The notes beneath the pieces were generated by a model that worked only from the letters and a program-made list of their open reading frames with translations, was not told the DNA's origin and made no database searches. A stretch of 26,642 nt of DNA from an uncultured Eubacteriales bacterium (GTDB taxonomy: Bacteria > Bacillota > Clostridia > UBA1381). The DNA lies in contig USPO01000003.1 in NCBI GenBank assembly GCA_900556575.1, forward strand, positions 1-26,642, in the 5' to 3' direction. The position numbers and the translations under genes were made by a program. Shown here piece by piece: positions 15,759 to 22,441 of this stretch; position 1 is the first letter of the stretch, and each line of letters begins with the position of its first letter.

Positions 15759-16507
15759 CTATAGCTATAAAATTAATATTAATGGTATTTGGATTGTTCT
15801 TTACTATAAACAGCTGTGTTGTAGCTGTTTATTCCAATTTTACCATTGGAATTATAGGAGAGCTTTTGCTCGGGCTTGTAATGTTTCTTTGGGGATTGTT
15901 TTATAGAAGTATTAAGGAGTATGCATCACATGGAATAAAAAAGACTGTAAAGAATATTATAGGGCTGATGATTGCGGCGGTATTTGTAATTTGCGGATTT
16001 CTCGGACTATACGGAAAGAATGATACGGTTGATTACAATGAAAATGCGGTAATCGTTTTAGGGTGTGCGGTAAAAGGGACAGTTCCTACACAGCCGCTTG
16101 CGGCAAGACTTGATGCGGCGATAGAATATCATGAAAAAAATCCTGATGCATATATAGTTGTAACAGGAGGACAGGGACATCAGGAGTATATAACGGAAGC
16201 CGAATGCATGAAAAACTATCTTATAAACCATGGCGTGAGTGAGGATAAAATAATAGAAGAAAACAAAGCCACAAGTACAAATGAAAATCTGGAATATTCA
16301 AGAGAGCTAATGGAAGCGGATAATATATCTCTTGATAATCTTGCCTTGATAACAAATGATTTTCATATTTTCCGAGCTAAAAGACTTGCAAAGCTTAATG
16401 GATTGGAAGTCAAAACAATGAATGCAAATACTCCGTGGTATAACGCATCTATGATGTATATCAGGGAGATTTTTGCGGTTGGACAATTGATTTTATTTAA
16501 GAAATAG
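15755..16507 (+). CDS. DUF218 (YdcF/SanA/ElyC-like) membrane protein
   Basis: A 250-residue protein. Three N-terminal hydrophobic segments (about 5-24, 27-48 and 66-86) are followed by an extracytoplasmic DUF218 domain. Family motifs are NAVIVLGCAVKG, QPLAARLDAAIEY, YIVVTGGQG, EAECMKNYLINHGV, EENKATSTNENLEYS and LITNDFHIFRAKRLA. DUF218 proteins are linked to envelope and cell-wall homeostasis in other bacteria; a defined reaction is not agreed. ATGA overlap with the ABC ATPase gene upstream and a 19-base gap to the permease place it inside the ABC operon, an unusual location that suggests a shared envelope-stress role. Confidence 0.88.
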   Translation: MTIAIKLILMVFGLFFTINSCVVAVYSNFTIGIIGELLLGLVMFLWGLFYRSIKEYASHGIKKTVKNIIGLMIAAVFVICGFLGLYGKNDTVDYNENAVIVLGCAVKGTVPTQPLAARLDAAIEYHEKNPDAYIVVTGGQGHQEYITEAECMKNYLINHGVSEDKIIEENKATSTNENLEYSRELMEADNISLDNLALITNDFHIFRAKRLAKLNGLEVKTMNANTPWYNASMMYIREIFAVGQLILFKK

Positions 16508-16526
16508 TGAAAGGCGGTTGAAAATA

Positions 16527-17261
16527 ATGGGAATAAGTATACAAAAGGAGCTTTATAAGCTGGCACATAAGAAAAAGTATATAGTTATGCTTATACTTGT
16601 ACTTCTTGTGCTTGTGATACGATATGGTATGAGCTATGCAATAACAAGGCTTACACAAGGACAGGTTACGATACATACTAATCTGCCGTTTGAAATATTA
16701 CCGATATTAACGGATTTGTTTGTGCCTATAGTTATGTTCATGGCAGTAACGGATTTGATTGCGGAGGGAATAAGAGAGGATACGCTGAAAGCTGATTTTA
16801 TGCGTCCGATTACGAGAGAGGGTTTGCTGTTCTCAAAGGTTATTGCGGTTATGGTATTGAGTATGATATATATGATAACAATATATATTGCGGCTGCATT
16901 AATGCAGGTTTTGACGGGCGGAGGATACCGCCATATGGGGATGACCTTTGCGGCATACCTGATAGACATTGTGCCGCTTGTGAATATTATATTGCTTGCT
17001 GTTATAGTAAACTTGTTTACGGAAAAGCCTGCACTTTCAATGCTGCTTTGCCTTGCCGTATATGCTGCATTAAAGTATTTCAGTATATACGGCGGAAACG
17101 TATCATCTATGCTGTTTACATCGTATTTAAGATGGCATACTCTTGTAATAGGTTCATCACTTCCTATCGGTGCATTGCTCGGAAAATTGGGAATAATTTT
17201 CGGAACGATGATAATCTTCGGTTCTGCGGCGGTTGTTCTTATTGACAGAAAAAACATTTAA
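16527..17261 (+). CDS. ABC-2-type transporter permease
   Basis: A 244-residue protein with six likely membrane helices (about 20-38, 58-80, 101-127, 140-163, 170-186, 214-238). The N-terminal ISIQKELYKLAHKKKYIVM and the LKADFMRPITREGLLFSKVIAV coupling region are typical of ABC-2 permeases partnered with BcrA-like ATPases. The frame extends to a TTG at 16518, but AAAGGCGG 8 bases before the ATG at 16527 decides the start. The last codons carry the -35 box of the promoter for the downstream kinase gene. Confidence 0.9.
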   Translation: MGISIQKELYKLAHKKKYIVMLILVLLVLVIRYGMSYAITRLTQGQVTIHTNLPFEILPILTDLFVPIVMFMAVTDLIAEGIREDTLKADFMRPITREGLLFSKVIAVMVLSMIYMITIYIAAALMQVLTGGGYRHMGMTFAAYLIDIVPLVNIILLAVIVNLFTEKPALSMLLCLAVYAALKYFSIYGGNVSSMLFTSYLRWHTLVIGSSLPIGALLGKLGIIFGTMIIFGSAAVVLIDRKNI

Positions 17262-17270
17262 TGATATAAT
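17242..17270 (+). promoter_or_regulatory. Consensus sigma-A promoter overlapping the permease 3' end
   Basis: TTGACA (17242-17247) lies in the codons for IDR of the permease; 17 nt later is TATAAT (17265-17270), just past its stop. This gives the kinase/regulator pair its own promoter. Confidence 0.88.
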
Positions 17271-17277
17271 CAATATG

Positions 17278-17302
17278 TGAGGCTGCAATGTTGGCAGCCT
17301 CA
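17278..17302 (+). promoter_or_regulatory. Hairpin at the predicted 5' end of the kinase mRNA
   Basis: Perfect 9-bp stem TGAGGCTGC / GCAGCCTCA with a 7-nt loop, beginning about 7 bases after the -10 box, so it would lie at the extreme 5' end of the transcript. It is followed by TATTATTATG rather than a true T-run. It could stabilise the kinase mRNA, or partly terminate readthrough from the ABC operon. Confidence 0.6.
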
Positions 17303-17331
17303 TATTATTATGATAGGAGGTGCGGTGGAAC

Positions 17332-18492
17332 TTGAAAATAAAAAGATACTTTAGGAAATGTAATTTTGTAATGCTCGCTGTTCCGGCAGCATTGATTGTG
17401 CTGATTACTGCGGTATTTTTGATGGTGTTTATATTAAAATTTCCGGTTGAAGAGTTGTATGTAACACGATTACAGCTGCTGAGTCCAAATGTGCTTTTTA
17501 ATGTTATGCTTGATTTTATACGGCGTAATCCTATGGCACTGGGATATATTGTTTTTTGGGTAGTTTTGTGTGCGGTTATTATAGTTGTATCAACCGTTGC
17601 CGCAACTTCAAAAATGGCAGAAAGAATAACGGAGTCGCTTGAGGAGCTGACGGCTGCCGCAGACCGTGTAAAGGGCGGAGAACTTGCATTTGAAATAATA
17701 GGCAGCGATATGGATGAAATAGATGAACTATGTATCAGTTTTGATGAAATGCGGCGGTCACTTATGAGTGCGGAACAGAGAGAAAAAGCATCAAAAAGTG
17801 AAAGAAGTATGATGGTTGCGAATATATCCCATGATTTGAAAACACCGGTAACTTCAATAAAAGGATATATAAATGCGATAAATGACGGATTAGCGGAAAA
17901 CCCGGAAAAACTAAAAAGGTATCTGGGAATAATTCATGCAAAGGCGAATTCAATAGAAAGTCTTGTTAATAATCTTTCTACATTATCGAGTATAGAAATG
18001 TCAAAACTAAAGATGAACTTTGATGTAGGTGAACTGAATGATTTTGTGTATGAGATAGCTTCGGAATACAGAAATGATGTGCAGCTTGCGGGACTTACGC
18101 TTGAAACCGAGCTTACTCCGAATTCGGTTCCGGTAAAAATAGATTATGAAAAGCTTAGAAGAGTAATGATAAATATAATAGAAAATGCTATAAAGTATAA
18201 GCGTAGTGAAAGTCTGGGGATAAGAATTCTGACAGAAGCGGCTGCCGATGGAGCATACATAAGAATCATAGACGATGGAATCGGAATAGATAGTCAGGAA
18301 CTGAATAAGGTTTATGATAGCTTTTACAGAGTAGATGAAGCACGGACATCGAATATAAAGGGCAGCGGATTGGGACTTGGAATAGCAAAGGAACTTGTAA
18401 AGCTGCACGGAGGCAGGCTGTGGCTTGTAAGTGAAGGGAAGAACAAGGGAACAACAGCAAATATTTATTTGCCGTATGCCGAAAAGGAGTAA
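17332..18492 (+). CDS. Sensor histidine kinase with HAMP domain, TTG start
   Basis: A 386-residue kinase with two transmembrane helices (about 12-35 and 71-92) and a short 35-residue external loop. A HAMP linker follows (SLEELTAAADRVKGGELAFEI...DEIDELCISFDEM), then HisKA with ISHDLKTPVTSIKGY (His167) and HATPase_c with NIIENAIKYK, IDDGIGID, VYDSFYRVD and GSGLGLGIAK. The frame can start at GTG 17320, but that codon overlaps the Shine-Dalgarno AGGAGG (17315-17320). TTG at 17332, 11 bases later, is the likely start. The regulator gene follows after 3 bases. The small external loop resembles intramembrane-sensing kinases paired with peptide ABC exporters. Confidence 0.92.
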   Translation: MKIKRYFRKCNFVMLAVPAALIVLITAVFLMVFILKFPVEELYVTRLQLLSPNVLFNVMLDFIRRNPMALGYIVFWVVLCAVIIVVSTVAATSKMAERITESLEELTAAADRVKGGELAFEIIGSDMDEIDELCISFDEMRRSLMSAEQREKASKSERSMMVANISHDLKTPVTSIKGYINAINDGLAENPEKLKRYLGIIHAKANSIESLVNNLSTLSSIEMSKLKMNFDVGELNDFVYEIASEYRNDVQLAGLTLETELTPNSVPVKIDYEKLRRVMINIIENAIKYKRSESLGIRILTEAAADGAYIRIIDDGIGIDSQELNKVYDSFYRVDEARTSNIKGSGLGLGIAKELVKLHGGRLWLVSEGKNKGTTANIYLPYAEKE

Positions 18493-18495
18493 TTT

Positions 18496-19170
18496 ATGAA
18501 AAAGATACTTATAATTGAAGATGACAGTGAAATAGCAGAACTCGAAAAGGAATACATGGAAGTGAATGGGTTTGTATGTGACATTGCCGAACGTGGAACG
18601 AAGGGCTTGGAAATGGCATTAAAAAACAACTATGACCTCATGATAATTGATATAATGCTGCCGGGAATGGACGGATTTGCAATACTCAGAGAAATACGAA
18701 GAGAAAAACAGACGCCGGTGATATTTTTGAGCGCAAAAAGTGATGATATAGATAAAATTCGAGGTCTTGGACTGGGAGCGGATGATTATATGACCAAGCC
18801 GTTCAGTCCGAATGAGCTTGTGGCAAGAGTAAAAGCACATATAATGCGTCATGATATATTAACTGGAAATATAAATACGGTAATCAGAAAGAAATCAATG
18901 GAAATAGATACTGCCGCAAGACGAGTCACGATAGACGGAGAAAAAATAAATTTAACAGCGAAAGAATATGACTTACTTGAATATATGGCAAAAAATCCAA
19001 ACAGAGCATTTTCAAAGGAACAGCTCTTTGACAGAGTCTGGGGGTTGGATGCAATAGGTGATGTTTCTACCGTAGCGGTACATATCCAGCGTATTCGCGA
19101 TAAATTAAGTATAAAAGGGGAAAAGTATATTGATACCGTTTGGGGTGTGGGATATAGAATGAGTGAATGA
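18496..19170 (+). CDS. OmpR-family response regulator
   Basis: A 224-residue partner of the upstream kinase. The receiver has E8-D9-D10, phospho-acceptor D52 in IIDIMLPG, a LSAKSDD segment and the lysine in YMTKPF. The winged helix contains INLTAKEYDLLEYM, STVAVHIQRIRDKL and WGVGYRM. AAGGAG lies 6-7 bases before the ATG. Probable target by context: the upstream ABC/DUF218 genes. After its stop come a tandem 10-bp repeat and then the long A+B element. Confidence 0.95.
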   Translation: MKKILIIEDDSEIAELEKEYMEVNGFVCDIAERGTKGLEMALKNNYDLMIIDIMLPGMDGFAILREIRREKQTPVIFLSAKSDDIDKIRGLGLGADDYMTKPFSPNELVARVKAHIMRHDILTGNINTVIRKKSMEIDTAARRVTIDGEKINLTAKEYDLLEYMAKNPNRAFSKEQLFDRVWGLDAIGDVSTVAVHIQRIRDKLSIKGEKYIDTVWGVGYRMSE

Positions 19171-19201
19171 GATTTTAATCAAGTCTGTAATAGTCTGTAA
19201 T

Positions 19202-19478
19202 GAGGCTGTTGCAAAACTCAAAGAGTTTTGTGACAGCCTTTTGGGGCTGTAGAAAAATATCGCAGAACGGACGAAACGAAGGGCGCAGCCCCTTGCCCGA
19301 AGACGTACGGTGGTACGTCGAGAGGTTCGTTTCGTTCGTAGCATAAAGCGAACTCAATTCAGAAATTTTCATTACTATGAAAATTTCCACATTGAATATG
19401 ACCAAATTGATTATAAAAAACGGCTTATTTACTTTGTTTTATTTGCTTTATGCGGTCTGTGCATTTTGCTACAGCCCC
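19202..19478. mobile_element. Long composite A+B structured repeat element (277 bp), MITE-like
   Basis: Part A (19202-19240) is the 39-bp palindrome. Part B (19243-19478) has imperfect terminal inverted repeats starting GGGGCTGTAG. Internal pairings are all nested: 19267-19280 with 19326-19339 (one G-U), enclosing GGGC/GCCC at 19281-19284/19295-19298 and a 7-bp hairpin 19302-19308/19313-19319; then 19341-19349 with 19445-19453, enclosing an 11-bp hairpin 19362-19372/19377-19387. No coding frame of note is present. The last 55 bases recur inverted at 26588-26642 with 2 differences. It lies between convergent genes, one base from the GH28 stop codon. Confidence 0.75.
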
Positions 19479-19479
19479 A

Positions 19480-20739
19480 TCACTTCACATTAACATTATT
19501 CACTGTAAATCCATCAATCGCAGATGTATCAAAATCATCATAAACAGCATGGATTTTTAAATTTTCAAATACAAAATCAGACAGCTTATATTGGTTTTCG
19601 TCAGGCTTAACATCAAAAAATCTGATGCAGCTAATCTCGCAGTTTTTCATGGTAATATTATTTGCATAGGATAAAGGAACATCCTTTCTATCCTTTAAAT
19701 CATAAAACTGTGTCCATGGATTTATGTTTATAAAGTTGTCTATTCTTCCGCTGATATTTTCCACTGTGATGTACTCATAATGCTGGGGAGTATCAGGACG
19801 CATTTTGAGCCAGAGCAGATTTAATCCTTTTTCAACCGTGCAGTTTCTGAATATGATATTGCGGTTATGCACCGACTCTGAACCGCAGGTCAGACAGCCG
19901 TGACAAAAGCCATATGTACAGCCTTCAATAATAATTCTTTCGTTAGAACCGTTTTCAGGTAATTTATCTGCCCAAGGTCCTTTACCTCCCTTTAATACTA
20001 CTGAATCATCGTTTACTTCGAGTCGGCATCCTTTTATTAATACGTCCGTACATACATCAATATCAATTGCATCTGTGCTGGGGGCTTTGATTGGATATGA
20101 AGGCGAGAATATATTACAGTTAAGGTAACGAACATGGTTACATTTATATATATGAGTTGTCCAGTAATGTGAGTTTTGAAGTGTGACGTTAGCAATAGTC
20201 ACATTTGAACTGTTTGATATATATATTAATCTCGGTCGTTGTTCGTCTTTATTTGTACATTCGGGATTCCATTGACGTCTCAGCCAAAAAGCACGCCAGG
20301 AGCGCAGACCGTTGCCGTCAATAATTCCATTTCCGTTTATAGTAAATCCATCTACATTATCAACGTTTATTAATGCTGCAAAGTATTTACAGGTTTCGCC
20401 CTCCATCCGAGTTTCCAGTATAGGGTAATCGGATATATCATCGCTTCCTTTCAGGACACCGCCCGATTGTACATATAAATTAACGCCTTGTTTGAAAAAG
20501 AGCGAGCCTGTCAGATATGTTCCGGGCGGAACAATTATGATACCGCCGCCTTTTTCGGCTGCAAGGTCTATAAGTGCTTGAATTTCGTTTGTATAGATTT
20601 TTCCGTCATCGTAAATACCATAATCAGTAAGACTATAGGTAGTATCTCTCCAAGTCGGAATACCGTCTGTGACTGCAAGGTTGTTCATAAACCATGGATC
20701 GATGGGAGTTCCGTCGGGGAAAAAGCGGTCATATGGCAT
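19480..20739 (-). CDS. GH28 polygalacturonase-type glycosidase, cytosolic
   Basis: A 419-residue right-handed beta-helix protein. GH28 landmarks are DYGIYDDGKIYTNEIQALIDLA at the start, the STDAIDID block (canonical NTD), VNDDSVVLKGG (canonical DD pair) and FCHGCLTCGSE (canonical GHG histidine). The usual RIK segment appears only as WLKMRPD. Asp residues of the first two blocks would be catalytic. There is no signal peptide, so it probably trims imported galacturonate or rhamnogalacturonan oligosaccharides. GGAGGG lies 6 bases before the ATG at 20739. It has its own strong promoter and no pectin-transport neighbours. Its stop abuts the repeat element. Exact substrate unknown. Confidence 0.9.
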   Translation of the reverse strand: MPYDRFFPDGTPIDPWFMNNLAVTDGIPTWRDTTYSLTDYGIYDDGKIYTNEIQALIDLAAEKGGGIIIVPPGTYLTGSLFFKQGVNLYVQSGGVLKGSDDISDYPILETRMEGETCKYFAALINVDNVDGFTINGNGIIDGNGLRSWRAFWLRRQWNPECTNKDEQRPRLIYISNSSNVTIANVTLQNSHYWTTHIYKCNHVRYLNCNIFSPSYPIKAPSTDAIDIDVCTDVLIKGCRLEVNDDSVVLKGGKGPWADKLPENGSNERIIIEGCTYGFCHGCLTCGSESVHNRNIIFRNCTVEKGLNLLWLKMRPDTPQHYEYITVENISGRIDNFININPWTQFYDLKDRKDVPLSYANNITMKNCEISCIRFFDVKPDENQYKLSDFVFENLKIHAVYDDFDTSAIDGFTVNNVNVK

Positions 20740-20806
20740 AGTTATCCCTCCAAAATTAATATTTTACTGATAAATTTGTAATTATCGTAATATAACCAAC
20801 AAACAA

Positions 20807-20835
20807 ATTATACTATTTTGTATGTAAAATGTCAA
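20807..20835 (-). promoter_or_regulatory. Consensus promoter for the GH28 gene, with overlapping dyad
   Basis: On the minus strand, TTGACA (20835-20830), 17 nt, TATAAT (20812-20807). A 7-bp inverted repeat, TACTATT (20811-20817) and AATAGTA (20834-20840), brackets the spacer and could be a repressor site; that part is inference. Confidence 0.85.
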
Positions 20836-20862
20836 TAGTATAGGGAAATTTTTAAATACCTA

Positions 20863-20891
20863 TTGAAAAAAAGGGGTTAATGGTATATAAT
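20863..20891 (+). promoter_or_regulatory. Sigma-A promoter for trmL
   Basis: TTGAAA (20863-20868), 17 nt, TATAAT (20886-20891), 43 bases before the trmL ATG and divergent from the GH28 promoter. Confidence 0.85.
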
Positions 20892-20934
20892 ATATAATGA
20901 AGAATTATGACTATGGGTTTTGAAAGGAATATAA

Positions 20935-21426
20935 ATGTTTAATATAGTACTTGTAGAGCCGAGAATACCGGCGAATACCGGAAATATAGCAAGAACCTGT
21001 GCGGTTACAGGTTCACAGCTGCATCTTGTATATCCGCTCGGCTTTAAAATAACGGATAAGCAGCTCCGCCATGCAGGCTTGGATTATTGGCATTTGTTAA
21101 ATGTACAGGAGCATGACAGTTTGGAGGATTTCTTTAGGAATACAGAGGGAGGCAGATATTTTTATGCCACCTCAAAAGCACAGCATAATCATGTGGATGT
21201 TGAATTTAAGGACAATGACTACATACTGTTCGGACGTGAGGATGCGGGTTTGCCGGAAGAACTTTTAAAGGAGCATGAAGAACGCTGCATACGCATACCT
21301 ATGATACCGGATGCACGCTGTCTTAATCTTTCAAACTCTGTTGCGGTAGTTGTATATGAGGCGCTTCGTCAGCAGGGATTTGAAAATATGAAAAAGTTAG
21401 GACAATTAGAGCATTTTAAATGGTAA
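20935..21426 (+). CDS. trmL: tRNA (cytidine(34)-2'-O)-methyltransferase
   Basis: A 163-residue SPOUT-fold enzyme, the normal short TrmL length without an extra RNA-binding domain. Motif 1 is VEPRIPANTGNIARTC (residues 7-22), motif 2 is ILFGREDAGLP and motif 3 is IPMIPDARCLNLSNSVAVVVYEALRQ, which forms the trefoil-knot SAM site. It methylates the wobble ribose of certain tRNA(Leu) species using SAM. GAAAGGA precedes the ATG. The DegV-family gene follows after 56 bases with no terminator visible between. Confidence 0.96.
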   Translation: MFNIVLVEPRIPANTGNIARTCAVTGSQLHLVYPLGFKITDKQLRHAGLDYWHLLNVQEHDSLEDFFRNTEGGRYFYATSKAQHNHVDVEFKDNDYILFGREDAGLPEELLKEHEERCIRIPMIPDARCLNLSNSVAVVVYEALRQQGFENMKKLGQLEHFKW

Positions 21427-21482
21427 TTTGGAGAATTAAAGAAATCTAATAAAGATGCTTAAACAGAGAATTGGAGATGGAC

Positions 21483-22358
21483 ATGGAAGATATAAAAATA
21501 TTGGTTGATACCGGAAGTGACATTCCGGAGGAAACCGCAAAAAAATATAATATAGGAATATTACGCTTTCTCTCGCTTTTCGGTGAGGATACATATGTTC
21601 AGGGAGTAGATATAACAAATTCAGAGTTTTTTGATAAGCTTGAAGGATTTGAAGGCTTTCCTACAACATCGCAGACACCGATTGGAGATATGCAGGATTT
21701 TCTCCGAAAAGAAGCAGAGAAACATAAGCATGTAATATATTTCGCATTGTCGGGAGAGGCAAGTGGTCAGTGTCAGACGGCGACAATGCTTTCAAGAGAA
21801 CTCATGGAGGAAAATCCGGAGTTTGATATCCGCGTTGTTGATACAAGAAAGTTTTCTGTGTATATTGCAGAGGCGGCTGTTCATGCTGCCGAGATGGCAG
21901 CGGCAGGAAAGAGTGTTGATGAAATAGTTGAGGAATGTTCAAAATATGTTCTTCAGTGGAAATGTTTCCTGCTTGTAGATACATTGAAGTACCTTGAAAA
22001 GGGCGGAAGATTGTCAAAGACAGCTGCATTTATCGGCTCACTTTTGGATATAAAGCCTGTGCTTGGAATAGAGGGCGGACTTGTTGTAAATTCGGATAAG
22101 CTAAGAGGAAAGAAGAAGCTTATGGATAAGCTTATTGCGAAGATAGAAGAGGACGAAGATTTTATTGAGTGTGATAAAAAAGAATTTCTTGTTGTACAGT
22201 CAGATGATGAAAAGGGAAAAGAAGTTTGCGAAAAGCTCAAGGACCTTTACGGAGATGATTGTATTAAGATGTACGGAGAATTTGGACCGCTTATTGGAAC
22301 TCATGTCGGAAGAGGTGCGTATGCTGTACTTTGCCGTGTGAACAGAGAGATTGCATAA
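21483..22358 (+). CDS. DegV family fatty-acid-binding protein
   Basis: 291 residues. The family hallmarks are ILVDTGSDIPEE at the start, TSQTPIGDMQDFL, ALSGEASGQCQTA, VVDTRKFS, LVDTLKYLEKGGRLSKTAAFIGSLLDIKPVLGIEGG (centre) and IGTHVGRGAYAVLC at the C-terminus. In Firmicutes, DegV/FakB proteins bind an acyl chain and present it to FakA for phosphorylation, feeding exogenous fatty acids to phospholipid synthesis; whether this one is a true FakB is not shown. The frame opens at a TTG (21471), but GGAG at 21473-21476, 6 bases before the ATG at 21483, sets the start. It is probably co-transcribed with trmL. Confidence 0.93.
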   Translation: MEDIKILVDTGSDIPEETAKKYNIGILRFLSLFGEDTYVQGVDITNSEFFDKLEGFEGFPTTSQTPIGDMQDFLRKEAEKHKHVIYFALSGEASGQCQTATMLSRELMEENPEFDIRVVDTRKFSVYIAEAAVHAAEMAAAGKSVDEIVEECSKYVLQWKCFLLVDTLKYLEKGGRLSKTAAFIGSLLDIKPVLGIEGGLVVNSDKLRGKKKLMDKLIAKIEEDEDFIECDKKEFLVVQSDDEKGKEVCEKLKDLYGDDCIKMYGEFGPLIGTHVGRGAYAVLCRVNREIA

Positions 22359-22441
22359 AACTGTGCATGATGATTAATTATGTTTTTCACCGCCGTATTG
22401 CGGTATAATAAAGAATAAGACCAAATATATAGGAGGAAAAA

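Noticed and set aside
16634..17257. 207-residue minus-strand frame opposite the ABC-2 permease
   Set aside because: Antisense to a convincing membrane protein; no ribosome-binding site or recognisable domain.
19310..19543. Short ORF beginning in the long repeat element and running into the GH28 3' end
   Set aside because: Crosses an element boundary, no Shine-Dalgarno, no recognisable protein; part of the structured non-coding repeat.
22389..22404. Small ACCGC/GCGGT hairpin before metG as a terminator or riboswitch
   Set aside because: Five base pairs, no T-run, overlaps the likely -10; no T-box features such as a specifier stem were found upstream of metG.
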